Counted from the first letter of the stretch, positions 1 to 8,896 are shown. The stretch is 12,800 nt of DNA from Acidobacteriota bacterium (GCA_003224195.1 QHYP01000112.1:1-12800), one strand, 5' to 3'. Program-made: numbers and translations. The notes: generated by a model from the sequence alone, not told the origin.

Positions 1-1
1 C

Positions 2-496
2 AAGGACGCCAACCTGTACGTCGTAAATCGCGACTCAATGGGAAAATTCGATTCCGGGACGAACAACATCTACCAGGAACTACAAGGTGCTTTGCCGGGC
101 AGGATCTTCTCCGCGCCCGCGTACTTCAACGATACCGTTTACTATGGCCCGGTGGGAAATGCGATCATGGCGTTCGGTATCAGTTATGCCAGACTCTCCG
201 CGACACCGACCAGCCAAACGGGCAATACGTTCGGTTATCCGGGCGCCACACCCAGTATTTCCGCGAACGGCATCGACAACGGGATCCTCTGGGCCGTAGA
301 GAATAGTGACCCTGCGGTGTTACACGCCTATGATGCGACGAACCTGGCCGTTGAGTTCTACAACAGCAACGAGGCAGGTACGCGAGACAATTTTGGCCCA
401 GGAAATAAGTTCATCACGCCCATCATCGTTAATGGCAAGGTGTATGTCGGGACAACCAACGGCGTTGCGGTTTTCGGCCTAAGATCGTCTCCCTAG
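2..496 (+). CDS. PQQ-like beta-propeller repeat protein, C-terminal part (5' end outside the window)
   Basis: The open frame enters from the left edge (frame 2) and gives about 164 residues. They read as the last blades of a beta-propeller: short strands in the pattern 'LYVVNRDSMGKF', 'VYYGPVGNAIMAFGI', 'LWAVEN...LHAYDATNL' and 'IIVNGKVYVGTTNGVAVFGL'. These match the PQQ/quinoprotein-dehydrogenase-like repeat, in which each blade ends in a hydrophobic run followed by Y-V-G and a turn. Such proteins in soil bacteria are usually exported. No catalytic residues can be judged because the N-terminal part is missing, so a non-enzymatic propeller is as likely as a dehydrogenase. The chain stops about four residues after the final strand, so the C-terminus looks natural. 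Its TAG stop lies in the first four bases (CTAG) of a palindromic intergenic element. Family assignment is fairly sure; the substrate is unknown. Confidence 0.75.
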   Translation, partial: KDANLYVVNRDSMGKFDSGTNNIYQELQGALPGRIFSAPAYFNDTVYYGPVGNAIMAFGISYARLSATPTSQTGNTFGYPGATPSISANGIDNGILWAVENSDPAVLHAYDATNLAVEFYNSNEAGTRDNFGPGNKFITPIIVNGKVYVGTTNGVAVFGLRSSP

Positions 497-664
497 TGCC
501 GTTCCAACTTTTTCAGGCCCCGTACGAAGGTTTTGTTGCGCCGTTTCCCATGACTTTCCCGGGACTTCGTACGGGGGCAGGCTAAAGCTGCGCCACAAAA
601 CTCCCTCCCAGGCCAGACCGAATGCGGAGCTCAGGTTGGTTCCAGATAGTTGGAACGGCACTAG
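493..664. repeat. Palindromic intergenic element with 16-bp perfect terminal inverted repeats
   Basis: The ends are exact inverted copies: CTAGTGCCGTTCCAAC at 493-508 and GTTGGAACGGCACTAG at 649-664. Inside is a second perfect 12-bp inverted repeat, CCCCGTACGAAG at 518-529 and CTTCGTACGGGG at 565-576. A looser pairing exists between 531-541 (TTTTGTTGCGC) and 591-600 (CGCCACAAAA). No coding frame of note lies within. The element begins in the stop codon of the upstream propeller gene. A shorter, more diverged relative lies downstream of lon. The architecture resembles a non-autonomous mobile element (MITE-like) or a REP-type extragenic palindrome; no transposase is present here, so mobility is inferred. 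There is no U-run, so it is not a typical intrinsic terminator. Confidence 0.7.
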
Positions 665-789
665 CGCGCGGGCATCGTAGAGCGGAGCCATTCGTGGAGG
701 GCTGCTGCCCACGCAGAAGGATTCGGGGCGCGGAAAGGCTTTGAGCCGGGGCGTTGTTCACATTTGGAAACACTCGGCGTCGCAGGGCT

Positions 790-817
790 TTGACGTGAGC
801 CACTTTCGGTAAACAAT
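790..817 (+). promoter_or_regulatory. Possible sigma70 promoter for the cysteine-repeat protein
   Basis: TTGACG at 790-795 (5 of 6 to the -35 consensus) is followed after 16 nt by AACAAT at 812-817 (4 of 6 to the -10 consensus). Transcription would begin near 824, leaving a leader of about 68 nt. The -10 is weak, so this is tentative. Confidence 0.35.
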
Positions 818-877
818 GGGTGAAGAAATGGGTTGCCTCCACTAAAGCCAGGGTAGCCCGGACAATCCGGTCAGTAC

Positions 878-883
878 GAGGAG
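878..883 (+). promoter_or_regulatory. Shine-Dalgarno site fixing the start at 892
   Basis: GAGGAG lies 8 nt before ATG at 892. It selects this ATG over the in-frame upstream start at 820, which would add 24 basic residues ahead of an obvious signal peptide. Confidence 0.75.
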
Positions 884-891
884 TTGTCAAG

Positions 892-2352
892 ATGAAAAAG
901 CCCATGCCGCTCGTGCTGTTCCTTGGCTGTACGTTGGCGACGGCGTCTTCCGGCCAGCAAAAACCACAGAAGAAGTACGGCATGGTCGCCGGCAACGATG
1001 AGACCGTGCGCCTCGATCCTGGCTACTATCACACTGGCCCCACTTACCAGCCAGATTTGGAAGGCAAGAAGATCCAGGTGGAGGTGGACGCCGACAAACC
1101 CGTCACGCTGGCCATCGTGTCCGCTCAGGATTGGAATAACGCCAGCCAGCATCCCGAGACCCTAGGCAGCTTGAACTATAGCTGTGTCCAAGAGCATGTG
1201 GTAAAGGCCACCTACGCGTGCGATCTCCCGCCGAAAGAGCCCAAAGTCCTGGTGGTCCGCGACGAGCGCGGCGCTTTCGCCGGGCTGGGCGAAGTCGTGG
1301 GTGGCCATGACCGGAACGGCCGCGATCGCGACCGCCAAATCTCCGACGGCCTCATCGTCGTGCTATCGGGCCGCTCATCGCGGCAGTTCTTCGCTCCGAA
1401 CAACGTACACATCCGGTATTATGATTGGGGCTGCGTAGAAAACTGCAACCTGCCGGATCCGCCCCACGACAGAGTGTTCAACTGGGCGCTGGGGAATGAG
1501 GAAACCCTGCGTCTGGATCCCGCCGATTACTATACCGGCCGCACCTACAATCCCAACTCGCAGGGCGGCAGCATCCAGGTTGACATCGAAGCGAAGCAGC
1601 CCGTCACCGTTGGCCTGGCTGCCGCCGAGGATTGGAAGCACGTATCCGATACCGTACTTCCCAGAGACGTTAAGACCGTTGATTTCATCTGCGTCCAGCA
1701 GCACGCTATAAAAACAACCTACGTTTGCAACCTGCCGCCCAGCGTCTGGGGCAGGACCCTGGTCATCCGCGACGAACGTGGTGATGACAGAGAGCTCGGC
1801 CATCGCGATACGCGCAGCGCCGGCAATACAGTTCCTACAGCGGCCGCAGCGCCAACAACAGCTCGCAACGCTGCCGACCGGCGCGAGTTTGCCTCGCCCA
1901 ATGAAGTTCACATCCAGTATTACTCCTGGCGGTGTGTTGCCTACTGCGACCAGCCGGTCTTTCAGTGGGTCAGCCAGGTCCGGGAAAAATACGAACTCAC
2001 CAACATCGTCAAAGTCTATGGGGGAATCACGCCGGACCACGATGGCGAGCAGGTCAGCATCCGAGTGAAGTCGCCGGTACCTATGGCGGTTGCCATCCTG
2101 CCTTCCAACATCGCTGGCCGACTGTACGGCAAGCCGGATATGTTCGAGTCCGAGGTGGAAAAAAGCTCCTGCCAGCAACGCGGAGTCGCGTCCTCAACGT
2201 TCCAGTGCCAGTTCAACGTCGCCGACGGGCCGCAGTCTCTGGTCCTTCTCCCCGAGCCCGGCGCGAACATTCCTCGTAAGAAGAAGACGGAAATCGAGGT
2301 GCAGGCGGTCAAGTGCGTCGCCAATTGCAATAAACTGCCCAGTGCCAATTAG
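892..2352 (+). CDS. Secreted three-repeat cysteine-rich protein of unknown function
   Basis: The product is 486 residues and I do not recognise the family. Residues 1-20 look like a Sec signal peptide (basic MKK, hydrophobic core PLVLFLGCTLATA), with cleavage likely near residue 20. C13 lacks a good lipobox, so a lipoprotein is less likely. The mature chain has three homologous units of about 120-160 residues (roughly 29-185, 195-352, 356-479). Units 1 and 2 begin with 'ET(V/L)RLDP.(D)YYTG.TY' and contain 'KPVT', 'DW', 'LPP' and 'V(V/I)RDERG'. All three carry a CX11C pair (C98/C110, C267/C279, C427/C439) and a closing CX3C pair (C181/C185, C348/C352, C475/C479). Twelve cysteines in such exact spacing suggest disulfide-stabilised beta domains outside the cytoplasm. 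Variable charged or Ala/Thr-rich linkers at about 128-165 and 297-330 interrupt units 1 and 2; unit 3 is the most diverged. The gene stands alone, convergent with the next gene. Confidence 0.8.
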   Translation: MKKPMPLVLFLGCTLATASSGQQKPQKKYGMVAGNDETVRLDPGYYHTGPTYQPDLEGKKIQVEVDADKPVTLAIVSAQDWNNASQHPETLGSLNYSCVQEHVVKATYACDLPPKEPKVLVVRDERGAFAGLGEVVGGHDRNGRDRDRQISDGLIVVLSGRSSRQFFAPNNVHIRYYDWGCVENCNLPDPPHDRVFNWALGNEETLRLDPADYYTGRTYNPNSQGGSIQVDIEAKQPVTVGLAAAEDWKHVSDTVLPRDVKTVDFICVQQHAIKTTYVCNLPPSVWGRTLVIRDERGDDRELGHRDTRSAGNTVPTAAAAPTTARNAADRREFASPNEVHIQYYSWRCVAYCDQPVFQWVSQVREKYELTNIVKVYGGITPDHDGEQVSIRVKSPVPMAVAILPSNIAGRLYGKPDMFESEVEKSSCQQRGVASSTFQCQFNVADGPQSLVLLPEPGANIPRKKKTEIEVQAVKCVANCNKLPSAN

Positions 2353-2532
2353 CTCGCGACTCGGCAGTTACAGCAGACGCACACGCTTCTCCATCTTCAT
2401 AGGGCCGCCGCTACAAAGACAAGAAGAAAGAACGCGCGCTCCCGCCCAGCGGGCCGGGACATCGAGTCGCTTCGCTCGGCCCCGCAAAACCATCCGGGAT
2501 GCATGGGCCGCAGATGACAGAGGGGCAAGCGG
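2353..2532. other. Intergenic region between convergent genes
   Basis: This 180-bp stretch separates the 3' ends of the cysteine-repeat gene (+) and the TIM-barrel gene (-). It contains a GC-rich imperfect hairpin (GGGCCG at 2451-2456 with CGGCCC at 2477-2482) but no T-run on either side, so no intrinsic terminator is called. Nothing else is seen. Confidence 0.4.
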
Positions 2533-3375
2533 TCAGCCGTGGAGGTTGCGAAAGGCGGCGAGGCAACGCTGCACCGTTTCCATTCCCGACAAATCGCTGC
2601 CTTCCTGCTCGATCAGATAGTATTCAATCCCGCCGGTAGTCTCGGCCGCGGCGAAGACCTTCTTCCACGGCACGGCGCCTTCTCCGAACAGCAGGCGAAA
2701 TCCCTTCTCGCGAGACCACTCCTTGACGTGCATCGAGCGGATGCGCCCCGGATTTGCCTCGATCCATGCGACGGGGTCGTTGCCCAATTCGACGCAAGGG
2801 CCAGTGTCCAGTTGCAGCATGATGCTCTTGTCCGTGTTCGCGGCGAGCAGTTCGATCGGCTTCCGCCCGTCCACGGGCTTCCACTCCAGATCGTGATTGT
2901 GATAGCCGGCGTGCAATCCGTGGCTCTTCATCGTCTCGTTGGCCTTGTTGAGCGTCTCCGCCACGCGCTTCCAGCCGTCCACATCCTTAACCTCACCCGG
3001 ATGGGCCATGACGATGTAACGCGCGCCCAGAGCCTGGTTCAGCTCGATGGCTTTGTTGATTCCATCGGGCGTGAAGGACTGCCTGTCGTTGTGAGTGGAA
3101 TAGCAGCGAACGCCGAGCGCGTCCAATTCCTTGCGGACCTGCTGGGCGTAATCGAGAGTCCAGTCGTAATAGGGCGCGTAGAACTCGACGCACTCGTAGC
3201 CCATCTTCGCGACGCCGCGAACCGTTCCCATCAGGTCCTTTTTCAATTCGTCGCGAACGGAGTAGAGCTCGAGGCCGACGGGGATGTGTTTATCGGCGGC
3301 CAGAGCGGCACCCAAAGGCGCTGCCCCGAAAAGGGCGAGAAATGAGCGACGTGAGAGGGCGTCAGGCGTTTTCAT
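2533..3375 (-). CDS. Tat-exported sugar phosphate isomerase/epimerase-like TIM barrel protein
   Basis: The 280-residue product starts with a twin-arginine signal (S-R-R-S-F-L-A-L at 8-15, then a hydrophobic Ala-rich stretch to about residue 27), so it is probably exported folded, with any metal already bound. The rest is an AP-endonuclease-2/xylose-isomerase-like TIM barrel: 'VGLELYSVRDEL' at 33-44, 'GYECVEFYAPYY' at 59-70, H95, 'GYHNHDLEW' at 157-165, 'LQLDTGP' at 187-193, 'MHVKEW' at 215-220, 'GEG' at 231-233 and 'LIEQE' at 254-258. In this family metal and substrate are held by E, D, H and E at strand ends; D190, H216 and E256 are good candidates. Members isomerise or epimerise sugars or inositol derivatives; the substrate cannot be named from sequence. 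No Shine-Dalgarno is visible before the ATG, and the start codon sits at the edge of a short inverted repeat. Confidence 0.88.
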   Translation of the reverse strand: MKTPDALSRRSFLALFGAAPLGAALAADKHIPVGLELYSVRDELKKDLMGTVRGVAKMGYECVEFYAPYYDWTLDYAQQVRKELDALGVRCYSTHNDRQSFTPDGINKAIELNQALGARYIVMAHPGEVKDVDGWKRVAETLNKANETMKSHGLHAGYHNHDLEWKPVDGRKPIELLAANTDKSIMLQLDTGPCVELGNDPVAWIEANPGRIRSMHVKEWSREKGFRLLFGEGAVPWKKVFAAAETTGGIEYYLIEQEGSDLSGMETVQRCLAAFRNLHG

Positions 3376-3394
3376 GGTAGAGAGACACTACCAT
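3374..3394 (-). promoter_or_regulatory. Inverted repeat touching the start codon of the TIM-barrel gene
   Basis: ATGGTAG (3374-3380) and CTACCAT (3388-3394) pair perfectly over 7 bp around a 7-nt loop. On the mRNA the 3' arm ends with the first two bases of the ATG start codon, where a Shine-Dalgarno would be expected but is absent. It could be an operator or a hairpin affecting initiation. Confidence 0.35.
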
Positions 3395-3499
3395 AAAAAG
3401 GCGAAGATGATTTCCACCGCCGTGGGGTGAGAGCGAGCGAGATGCCGCCCTCCCGAACTTGGTCGGGACAGGCGCCGGGCGCCGCTACGCGGCCTCTGC
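3395..3499. other. Short intergenic region downstream of rho
   Basis: No gene. A small hairpin (TCCCGA 3451-3456 / TCGGGA 3463-3468) and a GC-rich GGCGCC repeat are present just after the rho stop on the transcribed strand, without a following T-run. Sequence upstream of the TIM-barrel gene would also lie here; no convincing -35/-10 pair was found. Confidence 0.35.
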
Positions 3500-4759
<1,260 letters not shown>

Positions 4760-5089
4760 ATACGTGTGTTCCTCGAGCTTTTCGATATGGTTCGGTTTTC
4801 GGGATTGTTCCAGGTTGTCGTTCCAGGGTGATGCACAGCGCTGGCGGATAAACGTTCAACCGGCCAGGATGGGCAAACCAGATTTGAGCAACGGGAAGCA
4901 GCGCGCGGACCCGCTCCTTTGCAGCCCCAACTGCGGAAGCCGCCGGTCTCGAACGCCGCCCAGCGCTGTTCCAGCTTTTTCCTGCCTAAGCGTTCCTCAG
5001 GTTAGTGAACGATCGGCCTAGTGGACGTTTCACGCGTGACCGCAAAGCGGCCAACCGGCTTGATCTTGGCTCAAAAGGCTGGAACGGCA
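4760..5089. other. lon-rho intergenic region / rho leader
   Basis: This 330-bp stretch holds no gene. Its lon-proximal part is the inverted-repeat element at about 4962-5093. The remaining 200 bp upstream of rho contains the Shine-Dalgarno-like GAGGA just before rho and a short direct repeat (CCTGGAAC twice, 13-14 nt apart, minus strand, near 4808-4828). I could not pick a clear -35/-10 pair. Rho is often autoregulated through its leader in other bacteria, but nothing here proves it. Confidence 0.45.
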
Positions 5090-5093
5090 CTAG
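4962..5093. repeat. Imperfect inverted-repeat element downstream of lon
   Basis: The lon-side end reads (minus strand) CTAGTGCCGTTCCAGCCTTT, matching the first 14 bases of the 493-664 element exactly. The opposite end at 4962 onward carries GTTCCAGC (4968-4975) plus a T-run, the inverted partner of GCTGGAAC at 5078-5085. A small hairpin CCGC-AAA-GCGG is at 5040-5050. This looks like a diverged, shorter (about 132 bp) relative of the upstream element. It contains the lon stop codon at its edge. With no transposase nearby, mobility is an inference. Confidence 0.55.
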
Positions 5094-7504
5094 TTGGTCA
5101 AACTCGCGTCTTTCTCGGCGCCGGTTGCAAACGTTTCGGCAACGGGCGCGACCGCAGCCGGCTCCTGCGGCTGAATGGGCCGCTCAAGCGCAACCTGCAG
5201 CACTTCGTCCATCGTTTCAACGAACTTGGTAGTGAGACTCGCGAGGATCTCCTGGGGGACTTCCGCCAGGTCCTTCTCATTGTCCTTCGAAAGGAGCACC
5301 GTGCGCAAGCCCATTCGGTGGGCGGCCAGCAGCTTTTCCTTGACGCCGCCGATGGGCAGCACCTTCCCGCGCAGGGTGATTTCGCCGGTCATGGCCACGT
5401 CGCAGCGCACCGGAATCTTGGTCAGAGCGCTGACGATCGAAGCGCAGATGGTGATTCCGGCGGAAGGGCCGTCCTTGGGGATGGCGCCTTCGGGGACGTG
5501 CACGTGAATATCGATGTTGCGGTAGAAATCCTTGGGCAAGCCGAACTGCGGGGCGCGCGAACGGACATAGCTCATGGCCGCCTGCGCCGATTCCTGCATC
5601 ACGTCGCCGAGCTTCCCGGTGAGGGTGAGCCGGCCTTTGCCTTCCATCAATGTGGACTCGGTGGCGAGCACCGAGCCGCCCACTTCGGTCCACGCAAGGC
5701 CGGTGGCCATGCCGACTTCGTTTTTCTTTTCCGCCCAGATTTCGCGGAACTTGATCACGCCGAGGAAGTCGCCTGCGTTCGCCGGCGTGATTTCGGCCTT
5801 TACATTCGCATCCAAGCCTTCGGTCACGACGCGGCGGGCCACTTTGCGCGCGATGTTCTGGATTTCGCGCTCGAGATTGCGCACACCGGCTTCGTGGGTG
5901 TAGTGCCGGATGATATGCAGCAGGCCCTCATCGGTGAACGAAAGGCTCGCTTCATTCACGCCCGCAGCTTCGTGCGACTTGCGCACCAGGAAGCGCTTGC
6001 CGATTTCGAGCTTTTCCTGCTCCGTGTAGCCGGGCAAACGCAGGATTTCCATGCGGTCCTGCAACGGCTGGGGAATGGTGTGCAGGACGTTCGCCGTGCA
6101 AACGAACATCACTTTGGACAGGTCGTATTCGACATCCAGGTAATGATCCACGAACGAGCGGTTGATCTCGGGATCGAGAACTTCCATGAGCGCCGCCGAC
6201 GGGTCGCCGCGGAAGTCCATAGACATCTTGTCCACTTCATCGAGCACGAAGATGGGATTCACCGTGCCGGCCTTCTTCATCATCTGGATGATCTGGCCGG
6301 GGAGAGCGCCGATATAGGTGCGGCGGTGGCCGCGAATTTCGGCCTCATCGCGCACGCCGCCGAGCGAGACGCGGACGAACTTGCGGCCGGTGGCGTGGCC
6401 AATGGACATCGCCAGGGAGGTCTTGCCGACGCCCGGCGGCCCGACGAAACACAGGATGGAGCCCTTGGGATTCTTGACCAGTTGGCGGACGGCCAGGAAC
6501 TCCAGGATGCGCTCCTTGCTCTTATCCAGCCCGTAATGCTCGTCGTTGAGGATTTTCTCCGCCGCCTTGATGTCGCGAATCTCTTTGGAGCGCTTCTTCC
6601 ACGGCACGGCCAACAACCAGTCGAGATAGTTGCGGCTGACGGTGGACTCCGCGGACATGGGCGGCATGAGCTCGAGCCGCTTGAGTTCCTGCTCCGCCTT
6701 TTCGTGGACGTCCTTGGGCATGCCGGCGGTGTCGATTTTCTTTTTCAGCTCGTCGATTTCGCTCTTTTCGCCGCGGCCCAGCTCCTTCTGGATGGCCTTG
6801 AGCTTTTCGTTGAGGTAGTATTCTTTCTGGGCCCGCTCCATCTGCCGTTTGACGCGAGTATTGATGTTGCGGTCCACGTTCAGCTTCTCGATTTCGATTT
6901 CGAGAATGTCATTGACGCGGGCAAGCCTCTCGAGCGGGTCCACCGTCTCGAGCAAATCCTGCTTTTCATCGACGGGAAGCTGGAGATTGCCAGCGATGGT
7001 GTCCGCCAGGCGGGAAGGGTCGTCCACGCGGGCGGCAGCGACCATCGTCTCGTAATTCATGCTCTGGGAAAGCTTGATGAACTGCTCGTAGAGGGCCGTG
7101 ATTTTTTGCACGGTCTGTTCGACCTGCGCCGAAGGCTCGACGCGCGTGACGAGAACGCGGACCGTGGCGCGGAAGAAGCCTTCTTCGCCGGCGACCGAAA
7201 GAGAGCGGGCACGCTCGACGCCTTCTACCAGAACTTTAATGTTACCGTCGGGCAGCTTCACGCTCTGCACGATGTTCGCCAGCGTCCCGACCGCGTAAAT
7301 TTCCTCGGGCTTGGGATCGTCCACGGAGGCGTCGTGCTGCGTGGCCAGGAAAATCTTCTTGTCGCCGGCGAGCGCCTCTTCGAGCGCCCGGACGGACGCT
7401 TCCCGCCCGACGATGAACGGGGTCATCTGTTGCGGAAAGATGACCATGTCGCGCACCGGCATCATCGGCACGCGCCGAACGTCTTGTTTCTCCCGGTTAA
7501 ACAT
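5090..7504 (-). CDS. lon: ATP-dependent protease Lon
   Basis: Lon is a cytoplasmic homohexameric AAA+ serine protease that degrades misfolded and regulatory proteins. The 804-residue product has the LonA layout: N-terminal substrate domain from 'MMPVRDMVIFPQQMTPFIVGR', long helical region at about 190-280, Walker A 'GPPGVGKT' at 355-362, Walker B 'IFVLDEVDK' at 418-426, and a C-terminal protease domain with catalytic S681 in 'DGPSAG' and K722 in 'GGVKEK', close to the E. coli positions. The last 30 residues are a Pro/Ala-rich tail. The ATG is preceded by AGGG six nt upstream. The gene begins 62 bp after the clpX stop, so co-transcription is likely. A TATACT sequence (7525-7530, minus strand) could be a -10 for an internal promoter but has no matching -35. 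The TAG stop is part of a CTAGTGCCGTTCCA repeat end. Confidence 0.98.
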   Translation of the reverse strand: MFNREKQDVRRVPMMPVRDMVIFPQQMTPFIVGREASVRALEEALAGDKKIFLATQHDASVDDPKPEEIYAVGTLANIVQSVKLPDGNIKVLVEGVERARSLSVAGEEGFFRATVRVLVTRVEPSAQVEQTVQKITALYEQFIKLSQSMNYETMVAAARVDDPSRLADTIAGNLQLPVDEKQDLLETVDPLERLARVNDILEIEIEKLNVDRNINTRVKRQMERAQKEYYLNEKLKAIQKELGRGEKSEIDELKKKIDTAGMPKDVHEKAEQELKRLELMPPMSAESTVSRNYLDWLLAVPWKKRSKEIRDIKAAEKILNDEHYGLDKSKERILEFLAVRQLVKNPKGSILCFVGPPGVGKTSLAMSIGHATGRKFVRVSLGGVRDEAEIRGHRRTYIGALPGQIIQMMKKAGTVNPIFVLDEVDKMSMDFRGDPSAALMEVLDPEINRSFVDHYLDVEYDLSKVMFVCTANVLHTIPQPLQDRMEILRLPGYTEQEKLEIGKRFLVRKSHEAAGVNEASLSFTDEGLLHIIRHYTHEAGVRNLEREIQNIARKVARRVVTEGLDANVKAEITPANAGDFLGVIKFREIWAEKKNEVGMATGLAWTEVGGSVLATESTLMEGKGRLTLTGKLGDVMQESAQAAMSYVRSRAPQFGLPKDFYRNIDIHVHVPEGAIPKDGPSAGITICASIVSALTKIPVRCDVAMTGEITLRGKVLPIGGVKEKLLAAHRMGLRTVLLSKDNEKDLAEVPQEILASLTTKFVETMDEVLQVALERPIQPQEPAAVAPVAETFATGAEKDASLTN

Positions 7505-7566
7505 GCAAGCCCTAAGCCTTTCCTAGTATAAACCCCGCGCGCAGCGGCCGGTTGCCCGGGGCGGCG

Positions 7567-8817
7567 CTAGCCCGCCTTTTCGAGCAGGTTCCAGTTGATT
7601 TCGCGGCCGCGCACCATGTCCGCGCTGATCACGAAGTCGCGCACTTTTCGCTGCATCGGCAGGTGATACATCAGCTCGAGCATCAGATCTTCCAAAATCA
7701 TCCGCAAGCCGCGAGCGCCGACTTTGCGCTGGAGCGCCAGCTCGGCGACGGTTTCGAGCGCGTCGTCGGTGAAGCGCAGGCGCACGTTTTCGAATTCGAA
7801 CAGGCGCTGGTATTGCTTGAGCAGCGCGTTCTTCGGCTCCATCAGGATACGCACGAGCGCCGCCTTGTCCAGGTCGTTCATCACGCCCACGACGGGCAGC
7901 CGGCCGACGAACTCCGGAATCAAGCCATAGCGGATCAAGTCCACGGGCTGCACCTGCTCGAGAATCTCGATATTGCGGCGCTGCGCGGTGGCGGGCGGCG
8001 TGTCGGTATGGAAGCCGAGGGAGCGGCGTCCGGCGCGCTTTTCAATGACCTTCTCAAGTCCGACGAATGCACCCCCGCAGAGGAACAGGATGTTCGTCGT
8101 GTCCACCGGCGTAAATTCCTGGTGCGGGTGCTTGCGCCCGCCCTGTGGCGGCACGTTGGCGATGGTTCCCTCGAGAATCTTCAAGAGCGCCTGCTGCACG
8201 CCCTCGCCCGAAACGTCGCGCGTGATGGAGGGGTTTTCGTCCTTTTTGGCGATTTTGTCGATCTCATCGATATAGATGATGCCCTGCTGCGCCTTCTGCA
8301 CATCCCCGTCGGCGTTTTGCAGCAGCTTCAGGATAATGTTTTCCACGTCCTCGCCGACGTAGCCCGCCTCGGTGAGCGTCGTGGCGTCCACAATCGCAAA
8401 CGGCACATCCAGCATCCGGGAGAGCGTCTGGGCGATCAGCGTCTTCCCCGTGCCAGTGGGGCCGATCAGCAAAATGTTTGACTTGCTCAGCTCCACCTCG
8501 CCCGGCTGCTTGTTCAGGAAAATCCGCTTGTAATGGTTGTAGACGGCGACGGCCAATTTTTTCTTCGTGCGGTCCTGCCCGATCACGTAACCGTCGAGAA
8601 ATTGCTTGATCTCCGGCGGCCGGGGCAGGCGTTTGGCCGGGCTCGCACCCTGCTCGCGTTTTTCGTCTTCCAGAATCGTTTGACAGACGCTGACACATTC
8701 GTTGCAGATGTACGCGCGGGGATAGTCCGAAGGCGAACTGATCAGCTTTTCGACCTGTTCCTGGGTCTTATGGCAAAAGGAACAGCGGAGGGGCTCGTCT
8801 GGGTTGAATTTTTTCAC
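7567..8817 (-). CDS. clpX: ClpXP protease ATP-binding subunit ClpX
   Basis: ClpX is the AAA+ unfoldase that feeds substrates into ClpP. I prefer the GTG at 8817 (416 residues, 'VKKFNPDEPLRCSFC'), with GGCGAGG about 11 nt upstream; another GTG at 8847 would add ten residues with no family-like sequence. In 416-residue numbering: zinc-binding C12, C15, C38 and C41; Walker A 'GPTGTGKT' at 119-126; pore loop 'GYVGED' at 152-157; Walker B 'IIYIDEID' at 180-187; RKH loop at 228-230; sensor and arginine-finger region later in the chain. The ClpP-contacting tripeptide, IGF in E. coli, reads LGF here (267-269), a conservative change. The gene lies 154 bp after clpP and 62 bp before lon. A weak promoter may lie in the clpP-clpX gap. 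Confidence 0.97.
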   Translation of the reverse strand: MKKFNPDEPLRCSFCHKTQEQVEKLISSPSDYPRAYICNECVSVCQTILEDEKREQGASPAKRLPRPPEIKQFLDGYVIGQDRTKKKLAVAVYNHYKRIFLNKQPGEVELSKSNILLIGPTGTGKTLIAQTLSRMLDVPFAIVDATTLTEAGYVGEDVENIILKLLQNADGDVQKAQQGIIYIDEIDKIAKKDENPSITRDVSGEGVQQALLKILEGTIANVPPQGGRKHPHQEFTPVDTTNILFLCGGAFVGLEKVIEKRAGRRSLGFHTDTPPATAQRRNIEILEQVQPVDLIRYGLIPEFVGRLPVVGVMNDLDKAALVRILMEPKNALLKQYQRLFEFENVRLRFTDDALETVAELALQRKVGARGLRMILEDLMLELMYHLPMQRKVRDFVISADMVRGREINWNLLEKAG

Positions 8818-8868
8818 TGGTGTGCAGGCCTCGCCGGCGCTCCGCACCCCTGGAGCGCCGATACCGCT

Positions 8869-8896
8869 ATTCTAGGCTGAAACTCTCCCGAAGCAA
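8869..8896 (-). promoter_or_regulatory. Possible internal promoter for clpX
   Basis: On the minus strand TTGCTT (8891-8896) is followed after 16 nt by TAGAAT (8869-8874, 5 of 6 to the -10 consensus). The 154-bp clpP-clpX gap is long for a tight operon, which fits an internal promoter. The -35 is poor, so this is tentative. Confidence 0.3.

Larger units (their letters stand above)
665..891. other. Intergenic region upstream of the cysteine-repeat secreted protein
   Basis: No supported gene lies between the palindromic element and the ATG at 892. The only signals seen are a possible sigma70 promoter near 790-817 and a Shine-Dalgarno sequence at 878-883. The minus-strand frames running through this stretch have no recognisable protein character. 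Confidence 0.5.

Noticed and set aside
1375..2178. A 267-codon minus-strand frame opposite the cysteine-repeat protein
   Set aside because: The plus strand has a signal peptide, a Shine-Dalgarno and three repeats with conserved cysteine spacing, so the minus frame is a shadow.
2451..2482. GC-rich hairpin between convergent genes as a bidirectional terminator
   Set aside because: The stem is imperfect and there is no T-run on either side.
2539..3345. A 268-codon plus-strand frame opposite the TIM-barrel gene
   Set aside because: The minus-strand product has a Tat signal and conserved barrel motifs; the plus-strand frame has neither and no ribosome site.
3451..3468. TCCCGA/TCGGGA hairpin after rho as an intrinsic terminator
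   Set aside because: The stem is only 6 bp and no T-run follows on the rho strand.
7525..7530. TATACT upstream of lon as a promoter
   Set aside because: No acceptable -35 lies 15-19 nt upstream (the position reads AACCGG), and the 62-bp gap to clpX fits co-transcription.
5021..7531. An 836-codon open frame on the plus strand opposite lon
   Set aside because: It is the mirror of a GC-rich, strongly biased coding gene. Its translation is His/Asp/Gly/Leu-rich with no domain pattern, while the minus strand is unmistakably Lon with intact catalytic residues.
7552..8481. A 309-codon plus-strand frame opposite clpX
   Set aside because: It is an antisense shadow of clpX with no recognisable protein character; ClpX is complete on the other strand.
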